IMG/VR virus record: IMGVR_UViG_3300046007_002571
Location: 1 to 34,599 of that record
DNA from: a virus
Direction: 5' to 3' (one strand)
DNA: 34,599 nucleotides
Part shown: one piece after another, positions 20,488-28,203 of the stretch
Position numbering within the stretch: the first letter of the stretch is position 1
How the letters are laid out: each line of letters begins with the position of its first letter
Position numbers and translations under genes: made by a program
The notes under the pieces: model-generated
Seen by the model: only the letters and a program-made list of their open reading frames with translations
Database searches by the model: none
What the model was told of the DNA's origin: nothing

Positions 20488-22991
20488 TTGTTAGCCTTTG
20501 GTTGTTGGGGGCGCTGTACTTCTTTCTGATGTGCCTGGCTAGACAACTGTTTTGCAATGTCTACGCCCATGCGAATGATTTCCTTTTCTCTGCCATCTCG
20601 CATCTCGGCTGCGGTACGAATAGCTTCAAGCTCCGTATCACTCTGTAACTTCTGCTTCTGGAACTCAGCCTGCGAAATAATCCGACCGGCTTCTATTTCC
20701 TGCTGACGCTTACGCAGTTCAATATCAGCCTGATCTTTCTGGGCTTTGCGTTGAATCTCAGCCTGTTTCATTGCAAGCTCTTGCTGCTGCATCTGAATGA
20801 TTGGATCTTGTGCCTGCTGCTGCGCTTGTTGTTGCGCGACTTGAGCCTGGTTCTGAGAAAGAAGCCGTTGTGCAGCTTGAGCCAACATCGGTGCCAGGCG
20901 AGCTTCGACTTCAGGATTCATACCAACCTCTTCGCCCATCTCATCTTCTTTGGGCGGCAGGTTAAAGCCAAGCTGTAACTCGATCTGCTTGCGATACTCC
21001 ATACCCAAGTGCTCGTTGATATGGTTCATCATGGCTGCTTGCATTTGTCCGGCCATTGGGTTGTTCTTCAACAACTCTTGGATCATCGGATCTTGCATAG
21101 CAGACATGTGCACTGTGATGTGCGCTCTGTGATCCTGGTACGCAAATGCTTTAACCGGCTTGTTACGCAACATATTCTGGTTCTCTGTTACAGGATCTGC
21201 CGGCTTCTGATCTTCATCCATTGGCACTAGCTTCTGTGCATCTTTAATTCCAAGCACATCGAGCATTTGTCGGTGAAGTAGTGGCAGGTTATATAGCTGT
21301 GGAGCCGCCTGCGCCAACTGCATGACCGCCTGATACTGAACGATCTTTTGCGCCATCGTCGAGGCATTTGGGTCTGAAACCGGGATAACGTCAACATCGT
21401 CATAGTCTGTTTTCTTCGCCCGGCGGTGTCCATCTACTGGTTCATAGCTGTACTCATCAGGCGTGTATGCCGCGATGATCTGCTTGAGTAACCCTAGCTC
21501 CTGCTTCATAGAGTAATGAACGCGAGCTTGGACCGCCGACATTGTTTTTAGCGTCCGCTCAAGAATGGCCAGCGTAGTTCCCACTGGTGCCTGGGCAGAC
21601 ATATCGGAAATCTGAAGATCTGCTGTGTTAGCGAACCTTCGACCTTCATCAATAATGGTTTGGAACAACTGGAAGAGAGTCTGACTTGGTTCTTTGTACG
21701 GCAGCGGCATCAGGTTGTCTTTAATAGACCCTGATGGAACGTCTACGTCTCTAAACTCTCCAGGTGCTATCGGTGTGTCATCGCCTTTAACGCGCAGACC
21801 CCGCGCTTTAAAGCCTCCCGGCAAATTCGCCAGTGTTCCTGCATCAACCAACTGACGAATGAGAGAAGTACCAGACTTGGCAAAAGCACCAACAAGGTGA
21901 ATAAGGCCGAAATAGTAAAAACCAAAGCCGGGAACATATCCGTAATGAACAAAATGCTGTCGCTTCGCATACGTTTCATCGTCTGGCTCCCAGTTACGCC
22001 GAATGGCTAGGATTTGATTCGATCCCTTCTCAATAGTCACTACATACGGCAGCGCAATACCCGTTAACTCGTCGTCTTCATCCCTGTGCTCATGGCCAGG
22101 AAGGTCCAACTCCACGTGCATCTCAAGAATCTTGTACCGGGAGTCGGTCGAAGCACGGAATCCCAACTTCTCTGCGATCTTTTTCTCTACTTCGTCCAAC
22201 ATATTATTGGGTGGGCCGAGGTCTATGTCTGCATAGAAGCCGGAAACCTGTAGTCGGCGCAGCTCATTCTCTGTTTTACGCATAACATGGGTCACACGCT
22301 CCGCAGATACAAGATCCGATGCGCCATAAGGCACAACAATGTCTTCTGCTGGGACAAATAGAGAGACTTGCCGCTCAATACTGGGGTCAAAATAGACCTT
22401 TTTGAACGCATTACCAGAAAGACCCAAGCCCCAGAGCATCCGCTCATGTTCAGGCCGGTACTCTTTCATGACATCCATCAACTGGTAGTTCATGTCGTCC
22501 TGCACACGCTTGGCGGACTCTTTTTTCTCGGGCGTTTCTTTGCCGATGATCTGTGTTTTCACCGGCCCAGAGGCAGGAAACGTAGACATCATCGTTTCCG
22601 ACTGGAACTTGACCAGGGCTTCGGACAAAAGCGGGTGGTACACACCGCAAGCGCCTTCCCATGGTTCAGCCCGGTCTTCTAATTTCATTCCAAGAAGCTC
22701 TAGGCCGTCTACATAAGTCTGTATCCAATCTTTTCTGGAGGCTACGTCTTCGTCATAGTCACCAATCAACTCACCGGCAAGACTCGCAACGACTTCATCG
22801 TCCATTGACTCAACAAGATTGGCGTTGAAGTCTTCGTCGGTCATCTCTTTTTTCTCAAACTCAATCTCAAGATCACCGATACCAATCGTTACCGACTCGG
22901 GATCTTCGATTTCGATCTCAATATCGGGTGCCGCTGACATCTCGGACATCACACCAATGGGAGCTTGACTCAACGACTTTTCAATAGCCAT
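20484..22991 (-). CDS. Portal protein
   Basis: An 835-residue portal, long like those of P22-type and phiEco32-type podoviruses. An acidic N-terminal region (IEIEIEDPESVTIGIGDLEI) leads into the core (RVQDDMNYQLMDVMKEYRPE, then HERMLWGLGLSGNAFKKVYF), with FVPAEDIVVPYGASDLVSAE as the wing/clip-type segment and VPGFGFYYFGLIHLVGAFAK near the channel. Residues about 560-720 are helical, then there is a very Gln-rich coiled coil (LLSQNQAQVAQQQAQQQAQD, then DIELRKRQQEIEAGRIISQA) that resembles the barrel extensions of long portals. It would form the dodecameric DNA channel at the head vertex. A GAAGGAT site precedes the ATG; the terminase gene lies 11 bases upstream. The assignment is strong. Confidence 0.9.
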   Translation of the reverse strand: MAIEKSLSQAPIGVMSEMSAAPDIEIEIEDPESVTIGIGDLEIEFEKKEMTDEDFNANLVESMDDEVVASLAGELIGDYDEDVASRKDWIQTYVDGLELLGMKLEDRAEPWEGACGVYHPLLSEALVKFQSETMMSTFPASGPVKTQIIGKETPEKKESAKRVQDDMNYQLMDVMKEYRPEHERMLWGLGLSGNAFKKVYFDPSIERQVSLFVPAEDIVVPYGASDLVSAERVTHVMRKTENELRRLQVSGFYADIDLGPPNNMLDEVEKKIAEKLGFRASTDSRYKILEMHVELDLPGHEHRDEDDELTGIALPYVVTIEKGSNQILAIRRNWEPDDETYAKRQHFVHYGYVPGFGFYYFGLIHLVGAFAKSGTSLIRQLVDAGTLANLPGGFKARGLRVKGDDTPIAPGEFRDVDVPSGSIKDNLMPLPYKEPSQTLFQLFQTIIDEGRRFANTADLQISDMSAQAPVGTTLAILERTLKTMSAVQARVHYSMKQELGLLKQIIAAYTPDEYSYEPVDGHRRAKKTDYDDVDVIPVSDPNASTMAQKIVQYQAVMQLAQAAPQLYNLPLLHRQMLDVLGIKDAQKLVPMDEDQKPADPVTENQNMLRNKPVKAFAYQDHRAHITVHMSAMQDPMIQELLKNNPMAGQMQAAMMNHINEHLGMEYRKQIELQLGFNLPPKEDEMGEEVGMNPEVEARLAPMLAQAAQRLLSQNQAQVAQQQAQQQAQDPIIQMQQQELAMKQAEIQRKAQKDQADIELRKRQQEIEAGRIISQAEFQKQKLQSDTELEAIRTAAEMRDGREKEIIRMGVDIAKQLSSQAHQKEVQRPQQPKANK

Positions 22992-23001
22992 GATTTATCC
23001 T

Positions 23002-24501
23002 TCAGTAATAAGGCTCGCGCCTTTTAAATTGTTGCGGTTCATCCTCGATGTCTAACTCGACACGTATAAATCCGCCTTTTCTAAATCTCATCAACGCCAA
23101 AGAGACAGTATCGACGTAGTCATCATGTTCTCCGCCAGGAAAAGACGCAACCTCGTCAACAACTTCTTCGGCCCATCTCTTATTAGGAGCCCAAACGCGC
23201 CCAGAGGCAAATATATCGGAGATTGCATTCAATCTGGTAATTTTGTCGTTGCCCCTAACAGGCGTGAAATCCTGCACAGGAATGCCCATCGCTCGTAATT
23301 CATAGATCAACGGCGCACCAGATGCCTTCTTTTCAATGATTACAGAGTCTGGCTCCCACTCTTTGTACTCTTCTATCGCCCTTCTCTTCAAAGTTGGGAA
23401 CTCCATCCTGTCTCTGAAGGCGTTTAAAAGAATGATGTTCGTCTGTGTGACCCCATTGTCATCAGGATGTTGAAAAATTCCCCATAAGGTACACGCCGAG
23501 TAGTCAGCTCGGTTGTTTGCTTCAAATGCTGTATCCCACGCCATTAAAGTGAACTCACAATACGGAGGGCTTTCCCCTTCCCAGACGTTCCACCACTCTC
23601 TTTTGATGATCGCCGCGGACTCAGATGTCGGGTTTTGTTGGTACTGCGCCATCCATTTACTGTTAGGCAGTTCGTTTCTTAATGCTTGTAGTTCTTCTAT
23701 CGGCCAGAACTCAGGCCACAAAGGCTTACTCGACGGCAAAATGGCAGGAAACTCTATGACTTCCCACTCGTCGCCCTCCCTCTGAGCGCTTGCCTTCAAC
23801 ACTTGCCCCGTAAGATCTCTCTTCGACCATCTGGTCATTACTACGACTATGGCCCCGCCAGGTTGTAACCGCTGTCTTGGGCCGGACGTAAACCACTCAT
23901 ACGTCTTGTCATAGATCTCAGGATTGATCTCAGCCAAGGCGGCCTCTTGTTCCGAGTGAGGATCGTCAATAATTAGTAGATCGGCACCTTTACCTGTAAC
24001 AGCACCCCCAATACCAATAGCAAAATACTCCCCGTTCGCATTCGTGGACCACCGTCCTGCCGCCTTAGAGTCTTGCCGTAGCGCCACATTTGGGAAGATC
24101 TTCGTATACACCTCGCTATCCACTAGGTTCCTGACCTTTCGGCCAAAACCAACAGCAAGTTCTGCCGTGTGGGAGGTCTGAATAATCTTTTTATCTGGGA
24201 ACCTTCCCAGAAACCACGCTGGCAAGAGAAAGGACGCGAACTCCGACTTCGTATGCCGTGGAGGCATATTGATGATCAACCTCTTTAACTTGCCCGAGGC
24301 GATCTCTTCAAACTTCTTCGCCATGACAGCATGGTGCCTCCCAGAGATAAATCCCGGCCACATGGTCTTCACAAAGGCTAAGAACTTCTCTTGTCCTTGC
24401 TCCCTCTTAAGCGCGTCTTGATACTGAAGCGCCATCTCTAAAAGAGACGCTCGATCCCCATCGGGCAGTTGATCTATCAGCTCAAGAATCTTCGGGTTCA
24501 A
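23002..24501 (-). CDS. terL: Terminase large subunit
   Basis: A 499-residue packaging ATPase-nuclease. The ATPase half has a Walker A-type PPRHTKS (residues 80-86), Walker B LLIIDDPHSE (175-184) and the coupling VMTRW (221-225). The nuclease half has AWDTAFE with D323, IIEKKASG with E390, and EHDDYVDTVSLAL with D460-D464, which are the RuvC-like acidic residues. It translocates DNA into the head and cuts it. The reading frame begins with TTG at 24499-24501, overlapping the winged-helix gene by 20 bases. The first ATG is at codon 23, inside a helical region and without a good ribosome site, so TTG is more likely. It lies between the winged-helix and portal genes. Confidence 0.95.
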   Translation of the reverse strand: MNPKILELIDQLPDGDRASLLEMALQYQDALKREQGQEKFLAFVKTMWPGFISGRHHAVMAKKFEEIASGKLKRLIINMPPRHTKSEFASFLLPAWFLGRFPDKKIIQTSHTAELAVGFGRKVRNLVDSEVYTKIFPNVALRQDSKAAGRWSTNANGEYFAIGIGGAVTGKGADLLIIDDPHSEQEAALAEINPEIYDKTYEWFTSGPRQRLQPGGAIVVVMTRWSKRDLTGQVLKASAQREGDEWEVIEFPAILPSSKPLWPEFWPIEELQALRNELPNSKWMAQYQQNPTSESAAIIKREWWNVWEGESPPYCEFTLMAWDTAFEANNRADYSACTLWGIFQHPDDNGVTQTNIILLNAFRDRMEFPTLKRRAIEEYKEWEPDSVIIEKKASGAPLIYELRAMGIPVQDFTPVRGNDKITRLNAISDIFASGRVWAPNKRWAEEVVDEVASFPGGEHDDYVDTVSLALMRFRKGGFIRVELDIEDEPQQFKRREPYY

Positions 24502-24718
24502 TCTTATGCACTCTCAAATAAGCAGGCCGAACTGATCTCGCTCTATTAGGCAAACCCTTCAAATGCCCCGCCCGCAAAAGGGACCGGATCTTCCTATGCA
24601 CATTTCCTCGTCCTTTGTCTCCGGTAATCATCATGATTTCATCTATCGAAGGCCCGAACCCAAACTTGTTCCACCAGCCATCAATGACCTGATAAATCTC
24701 TCTCTGTGCGTCCGTCAT
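24482..24718 (-). CDS. LexA-like winged-helix DNA-binding protein
   Basis: A 78-residue protein that consists of little more than a winged helix like the LexA DNA-binding domain: MTDAQREIYQVIDGWWNKFG, then GFGPSIDEIMMITGDKGRGN, then VHRKIRSLLRAGHLKGLPNR, ending in a basic ARSVRPAYLRV tail. There is no peptidase part, so it cannot self-cleave like LexA. It stands between the terminase subunits, directly next to five copies of a TGTAAC/GTTACA palindrome (24725-24845) in its upstream region, which makes it a candidate autoregulator or late-gene regulator. LexA half-sites begin CTGT, and most half-sites here read CTGTAAC, which is suggestive but not proof. A terminase-related DNA-recognition role is the alternative. 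Confidence 0.72.
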   Translation of the reverse strand: MTDAQREIYQVIDGWWNKFGFGPSIDEIMMITGDKGRGNVHRKIRSLLRAGHLKGLPNRARSVRPAYLRVHKIEPEDS

Positions 24719-24724
24719 ATCTAC

Positions 24725-24845
24725 TGTAACTTTTGTTACAAACTATAACAATGTTACGTACTGTAACAGCCTGTTACAGTTACATCCCCACTGTAACACC
24801 CTGTTACAGTTGAAAATCGTCTTGTCAACTGTAACATTTGTTACA
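24725..24845. promoter_or_regulatory. Cluster of five TGTAAC/GTTACA palindromes
   Basis: Five inverted repeats of TGTAAC and GTTACA lie between the terminase small subunit and the winged-helix gene: 24725-24740 (4-base spacer), 24744-24758 (3, degenerate as TATAAC/GTTACG), 24762-24778 (5), 24792-24808 (5) and 24830-24845 (4, overlapping the upstream stop codon). Centre spacings are about 18, 19, 30 and 37 bases. The two middle copies extend to perfect ACTGTAACA/TGTTACAGT arms. On the minus strand a TATAGT -10-like box (24742-24747) falls on the degenerate copy, and a perfect TTGACA (24823-24828) lies nearby but is not correctly spaced from it. This is most simply an operator array for the downstream late genes. 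Confidence 0.8.
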
Positions 24846-25617
24846 CCCCACCCTTTTCGGGGGACCCATTTTCGATAGGGGGGGTGTTTTCTATAACGTC
24901 CTCTGGGCCAAGGGTGGAGGTTTTGGAGGGGGGAGGGGGGTCAAAACCATCTTGCAAACCAATGTGCGGATTACTATGCGTAGTATTACCCGCCGCATCG
25001 CTGACAATCTGGGGGGTGGGGGTGGCGTCCTCGTCGTCTGCCGCGTTTCGCATGGGGGTGGGTGCCAGCTCTGCCATTAGATCATCCGCCTGTACATCGA
25101 TGGCATTGGATTGCATGGCGAGCCTGAGCGTAGCGAGTAGTTTCTCCTTGGCGTCTGCCGCGTCTGTAACTTTCACAATCTCTCGTCTCTCAGTGAATGC
25201 CGCGACCTCAGTCACTTGCCCCAAAGCCTTTAATGCTTGGACGCGCGTGGCCGGTGGGAAGTCCTCATTGAGCGCCGCCTGGGTCAGCTGGTGGATGACT
25301 AGGGCACGCAAGTGTGCAGGGGTTTGATACTTCTGCGCCTCAATAGCCGCCTTAAACGCTTCCGCCTGCGCCTGCACCGCGTCCCGCTTCATTAGTGCCT
25401 GGCCCCTTCTGCTCTGAGTCTCCGGCTTTGCTTTGCTCCCTGGCCTGCTCTTACGGTATGCCCCGGCCTTACTCTCCCCCATGGCAATAGCCCTGGCGAA
25501 TTCTCTGTCCTTCGCGGATAGCTTGATTTCACCGGTAGCACCAGCCGAACCCAGTAGGACGACATCGATAGGTACATTCTCCAATGCTTCCTTAATAGAC
25601 TTGCGAGAGAGTTTCAT
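24841..25617 (-). CDS. terS: Terminase small subunit
   Basis: A 258-residue protein with a small-terminase layout. The N-terminal half has a helix-turn-helix region (LSAKDREFARAIAMGESKAG, then AYRKSRPGSKAKPETQSRRG, then ALMKRDAVQAQAEAFKAA), a helical oligomerisation part (TPAHLRALVIHQLTQAALNE, then DFPPATRVQALKALGQVTEV) and the AAFTERREIV segment seen in many small terminases. The C-terminal third is Asp/Pro/Thr-rich and disordered (NAADDEDATPTPQ, ending ENGSPEKGGV), where binding to the large subunit is expected. It is the first gene of the leftward late block, with a GGAAGG site before the ATG. It would recognise the packaging start site, which is not identified here. Confidence 0.85.
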   Translation of the reverse strand: MKLSRKSIKEALENVPIDVVLLGSAGATGEIKLSAKDREFARAIAMGESKAGAYRKSRPGSKAKPETQSRRGQALMKRDAVQAQAEAFKAAIEAQKYQTPAHLRALVIHQLTQAALNEDFPPATRVQALKALGQVTEVAAFTERREIVKVTDAADAKEKLLATLRLAMQSNAIDVQADDLMAELAPTPMRNAADDEDATPTPQIVSDAAGNTTHSNPHIGLQDGFDPPPPSKTSTLGPEDVIENTPPIENGSPEKGGV

Positions 25618-25807
25618 TTCAGCCTTCCGCCCTTCGGGCTAAACACCCCGCGCGACCACCGCCGCACCCGGGTACAAATAGGGAATAGCCGAATCCTATC
25701 AATTACCGCAACCGATTGCAAAATATCATGGCACCGACCTGGGAACTAGGGCTTGACTTGCAATATCATAGCAACACCGACACAAAACAACGGAGAGCAT
25801 CACCAAT
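25618..25807. promoter_or_regulatory. Divergent intergenic region with repeated TATCAT element
   Basis: This 190-base gap separates the leftward late block from the rightward small-gene block and should hold promoters for both. A direct repeat is visible: TTGCAAAATATCATGGCAC at 25716-25734 and TTGCAATATCATAGCAA at 25758-25774, each followed within a few bases by CCGAC, 42 bases apart. The second copy is also imperfectly palindromic (TTGC and GCAA ends). TATCAT inside each copy resembles a -10 box, but no good -35 sits 17 bases upstream. On the minus strand near the terminase gene a short GCCCGAAGGGC hairpin precedes the ribosome site. Promoter calls are tentative. Confidence 0.5.
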
Positions 25808-25951
25808 ATGAAAACCGCCTTCTATCTACTGATCGCCTGCATTGCCGCCTTTGCCCTGGCTGGAGACTTTAGCCCGTTTGCCTTGCGTGCAGTCGCAGGA
25901 TTCACCATTGCAACCGTGTTTTTCTTTGCCCTTTTATCCCTTCACAAATAG
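25808..25951 (+). CDS. 47-residue two-span membrane protein
   Basis: A small complete gene: MKTAFYLLIACIAAFALAGD, then FSPFALRAVAGFTIATVFFF, ending ALLSLHK. Two hydrophobic stretches (residues 4-18 and 27-44) suggest a two-span inner-membrane peptide. Its ATG follows the repeat-bearing leader, with a CGGAGAG site about eleven bases upstream. It is the first gene of the rightward block, so it is probably expressed early. Candidate roles include host-membrane modification or superinfection exclusion, but nothing in the sequence specifies one. Confidence 0.65.
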   Translation: MKTAFYLLIACIAAFALAGDFSPFALRAVAGFTIATVFFFALLSLHK

Positions 25952-25963
25952 GAGAGCGCCCTC

Positions 25964-26257
25964 GTGCATATATTCCTTAGCCCTACTTGCCAACTAAGCG
26001 CCGCGGTCAGCGCTTTAGGCTATAAGCCAGACGCGACCGCATGGGAGAGCGTTTGCCATTCCAAAGAATCGTTCGCCTGGATTGCCTACGAAGAAAACCG
26101 ATGGGTCAGCCGATGGACTAGCGAAAAACGCGTTCGCAAGTGGATTTTGCGCGTATATCAGCCTGGGCGCTCTGGTCTTGCGAACACCATCGAAAAAGCT
26201 TACGCGTCACTTGATGCCGCAAAAAAAGCGGCAGAACAATATTTTTTAGGAGAGTAA
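25964..26257 (+). CDS. Small protein of unknown function
   Basis: A 97-residue protein starting at GTG (25964-25966), seven bases after GGAGAG, which decides the start. It has aromatic and charged regions (AWESVCHSKESFAWIAYEEN, then RWVSRWTSEKRVRKWILRVY) and a C-terminal helix (SLDAAKKAAEQYFLGE), a pattern reminiscent of small alpha-beta phage proteins in which a helix packs on a sheet. It lies 12 bases after the membrane peptide gene and 4 before the next. I do not recognise the family. Confidence 0.65.
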   Translation: MHIFLSPTCQLSAAVSALGYKPDATAWESVCHSKESFAWIAYEENRWVSRWTSEKRVRKWILRVYQPGRSGLANTIEKAYASLDAAKKAAEQYFLGE

Positions 26258-26261
26258 ACCA

Positions 26262-26465
26262 ATGAAATACCGCAGACCGCCCTACTTTACCGCCGCCCGC
26301 TTCAATAGCGTTTGCCCCGAGACGGGCAAGGCAATCGGCATTGGCGACCGTATAGCCTACTTCCCGGCCACTAAAAAGGCATACCACGCCGAGAGCGAAC
26401 ACGCCTCAATCGTGCGCGGCCTAGAGTTTAGCGCCGCCTTCAATATGGCCGATGCCAATTATTAA
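26262..26465 (+). CDS. Small CPETGK-motif protein of unknown function
   Basis: A 67-residue protein: MKYRRPPYFTAARFNSVCPE, then TGKAIGIGDRIAYFPATKKA, then YHAESEHASIVRGLEF, ending FNMADANY. The C-x-x-T-G-K-x-I-x-x-G-D-x-I-x-Y-x-P-x-x-K-x-x-Y/F-H pattern is one I have seen in other small phage proteins, where it looks like a minimal beta fold, perhaps once zinc-binding; only one Cys is present here. It has an AGGAGAG ribosome site. The role is unknown; its neighbours are similarly small early-type genes. Confidence 0.65.
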   Translation: MKYRRPPYFTAARFNSVCPETGKAIGIGDRIAYFPATKKAYHAESEHASIVRGLEFSAAFNMADANY

Positions 26466-26482
26466 ACCCCCAGGAGAAAACC

Positions 26483-26842
26483 ATGCGAGATTATTTTGAA
26501 CTTGACTCAACCCCCACCGACGAACCATGCGCCGCCGTGGGCGCCGACGACTACGCAAAACGCGCACGCCTTGAATGCCGCGCGTATATCGATCAACTAG
26601 AGCGAACTTTCCCCCAGGCGATTGACGCGGGAGTCTACTTTACGACCCGCCGCCACGCGCACGATTTCGGCACCTATTACACCGTGGCCATTTGTTACAA
26701 CGACGAAGACGAAACCGAAACACGCGCCGCGTATGAAATCGAAGGGAACATGCCCGCGCATTGGGACGAGGACGCCCGCAACTATTTAGCCGCCAACGGC
26801 TACGACACCGTGCCGCGCGGCTGGGGAACCGTCACCGTATAA
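26483..26842 (+). CDS. Conserved small phage protein (EPCAxVGxDDY family)
   Basis: A 119-residue acidic protein. The segments LDSTPTDEPCAAVGADDYAK, RARLECRAYIDQLERTF, RRHAHDFGTYYTVAICYNDE and MPAHWDEDARNYLAANGYD follow a pattern (EPCAQVG.DDY, AR.ECRAFI.QLRR.FG, PHDFG.Y.EVV.YYD) that I associate with a widely spread hypothetical protein in phages and mobile elements of Burkholderiales-type hosts. It has no known function. An AGGAGAAAA site precedes the ATG. A terminator-like hairpin follows eight bases after the stop. Confidence 0.7.
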   Translation: MRDYFELDSTPTDEPCAAVGADDYAKRARLECRAYIDQLERTFPQAIDAGVYFTTRRHAHDFGTYYTVAICYNDEDETETRAAYEIEGNMPAHWDEDARNYLAANGYDTVPRGWGTVTV

Positions 26843-26849
26843 ACCACAC

Positions 26850-26869
26850 GCCCGGGAAACCGGGCTTTT
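26850..26869 (+). terminator. GAAA-loop terminator-like hairpin inside the rightward block
   Basis: GCCCGG (26850-26855), a GAAA tetraloop and CCGGGC (26860-26865) are followed by TTTT and a C. The GC-rich stem with a GNRA loop and a short U-run is a plausible but weak intrinsic terminator, probably causing partial attenuation, since the next gene follows 13 bases later with its own ribosome site. Confidence 0.55.
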
Positions 26870-26881
26870 CTGGAGAGTCTT

Positions 26882-27574
26882 ATGCTAAAAACCGTCCGCA
26901 TATCCCAAAACTCAAAGACCGGCCCGATTGCCACAACATACCGCGCAGGGCACCGTAGCACATACGGAACATGCCCCAAGACTTGCGGGTTACACCCAGC
27001 ACCCGAGACGGGAACGGAAACCATCGACGCCGAATACTTGGCCGCACTCCTGGACGCCGTGCCCCCACGCGGGCAAGCCTGGACATATTCACACTTTCCC
27101 GCCGACAAATTGCCACGCCCCACGCCTGGCAAAACTGTAGTTAATGTATCGTGCGATACCATGGACGCCGCGGTCGATGCCCTGGAGAGCGGACGCCCTG
27201 CCGTAGTGGCCGCTCCCACGGGTACAGAGTGGAAGGGGGTTTCCTATCGGGGCACGCGCTTTATTCGGTGCCCTGCCGAACTGTCCGACAACTTCACTTG
27301 CATGCAATGCGGGAACGGGCGCCCGCTATGCGCCCGACCCGAGCGGGATTATGTGATTGTTTTTGTAGCGCATGGGCCCGGAGCGAAGAAGGTGGGTTAT
27401 GACACGCCGGGCGGATGCTATGGCGATGGCGGGAAGGTGGCCATTGCCTGGCACGGAACCCGGAAAACCGGGGCACCCAATGACGCGGAGACCGTGCGAA
27501 ACTTTGCCCGCTCGCTCCCCCCGGGCAGTCTACTGCGGCACCATATCGCCGGGGATTTAGGCGCCGAAATTTAA
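26882..27574 (+). CDS. DUF7227 / GP88-like conserved phage protein
   Basis: A 230-residue protein. It begins MLKTVRISQNSKTGPIATTY, then has TYGTCPKTCGLHPAPETGT (paired Cys), TIDAEYLAALLDAVPPRGQA, WTYSHFPADKLPRP, VNVSCDTMDAAVDALESGRP, RFIRCPAELSDNFTCMQCGN, GRPLCARPERDYVIVFVAHG, GGCYGDGGKVAIAW and finally RSLPPGSLLRHHIAGDLG. This order matches a family I recall as DUF7227, related to the gene product 88 group of phages and plasmids. There are about eight Cys, several in CxxC-like pairs, so a metal or Fe-S site is possible. The start has a TGGAGAG site. The function is not known to me, although the RHHIAGDLG end is a strongly conserved-looking feature of the group. Confidence 0.75.
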   Translation: MLKTVRISQNSKTGPIATTYRAGHRSTYGTCPKTCGLHPAPETGTETIDAEYLAALLDAVPPRGQAWTYSHFPADKLPRPTPGKTVVNVSCDTMDAAVDALESGRPAVVAAPTGTEWKGVSYRGTRFIRCPAELSDNFTCMQCGNGRPLCARPERDYVIVFVAHGPGAKKVGYDTPGGCYGDGGKVAIAWHGTRKTGAPNDAETVRNFARSLPPGSLLRHHIAGDLGAEI

Positions 27575-27591
27575 CCAGGAGATCATATAGC

Positions 27592-27927
27592 ATGTACGAA
27601 ACACCCTATATATTAGAAGTGTCCGCCCCCATGGGGAAACTATTGACGCCGATTCGACGCAAGGAAAACGCTTTCACTCGGGGCTCGGAATGGTTCGACG
27701 GCCCGTGTCTATTCCCTGGCCAAAAATGGGCTCTCGATGCCTGGCTGGAATGTAACCACGCAACGCAAACCATCTTTTATCGAATGATCGAGACGCCAAC
27801 GACCGCGGGCACGCTGGATTATACGGACGAGGAACCATGGACAACCGTCGATTGGAGAGTGCTAGGCCAAGACGGGCGCCCGGTGGAGTGGGACGAACTA
27901 GACCGATTTTTTAACCCTGAGGAGTAG
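27592..27927 (+). CDS. Small protein of unknown function
   Basis: A 111-residue acidic protein beginning MYETPYILEVSAPMGKLLTP, with FDGPCLFPGQKWALDAWLEC, then QTIFYRMIETPTTAGTLDYT, and an acidic end (VEWDELDRFFNPEE). Many Trp and Asp/Glu residues suggest a compact alpha-beta protein. An AGGAGA site is seen upstream, and the gene follows the DUF7227-like one by 17 bases. I do not recognise the family. Confidence 0.65.
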   Translation: MYETPYILEVSAPMGKLLTPIRRKENAFTRGSEWFDGPCLFPGQKWALDAWLECNHATQTIFYRMIETPTTAGTLDYTDEEPWTTVDWRVLGQDGRPVEWDELDRFFNPEE

Positions 27928-27930
27928 ACC

Positions 27931-28203
27931 ATGCAGACTTTTACTTTTTATTCTGACCCTGGCCATGGCTGGCTGGCCGTGCCGCGCGAACTACTGCACG
28001 AACTAGGCATCGCCGACGAAATCAGCGGATGCTCGCGCCAACGGCTGGAGACCGTTTTCCTAGAGGAGGACTCCGACCTTTTCAGGTTTACCCGTGCAAT
28101 GGGCGCCGCCGGCCGTGAGTTTAAAACCCTAGAGGTTAACGAGCCCCGCTCTGATTCCTTCGTTCGGTCGCTGCCGTCCTATCGCGCGGAGGTTCGGTCA
28201 TGA
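27931..28203 (+). CDS. Small conserved-looking protein (FYSDPGHGW type)
   Basis: A 90-residue protein: MQTFTFYSDPGHGWLAVPRE, then LLHELGIADEISGCSRQRLE, then TVFLEEDSDLFRFTRAMGAA. I recognise FYSDPGHGWLxVP followed by L..LGI...IS..S and FLEED.D..F as a phage and plasmid small-protein pattern, again without known role. A GAGGAGT site lies upstream. Its stop overlaps the next ATG (ATGA), indicating coupled translation. Confidence 0.68.
   Translation: MQTFTFYSDPGHGWLAVPRELLHELGIADEISGCSRQRLETVFLEEDSDLFRFTRAMGAAGREFKTLEVNEPRSDSFVRSLPSYRAEVRS

Noticed and set aside
24482-24718. A true LexA repressor
   Set aside because: Only the winged-helix portion is present; there is no serine-lysine peptidase domain, and the palindromes have longer spacing than the usual CTGT-N8-ACAG site.
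25753-25781. A sigma-70 promoter using TTGACT at 25753-25758
   Set aside because: No -10-like hexamer lies 16-18 bases downstream; the sequence there is ACCGAC.
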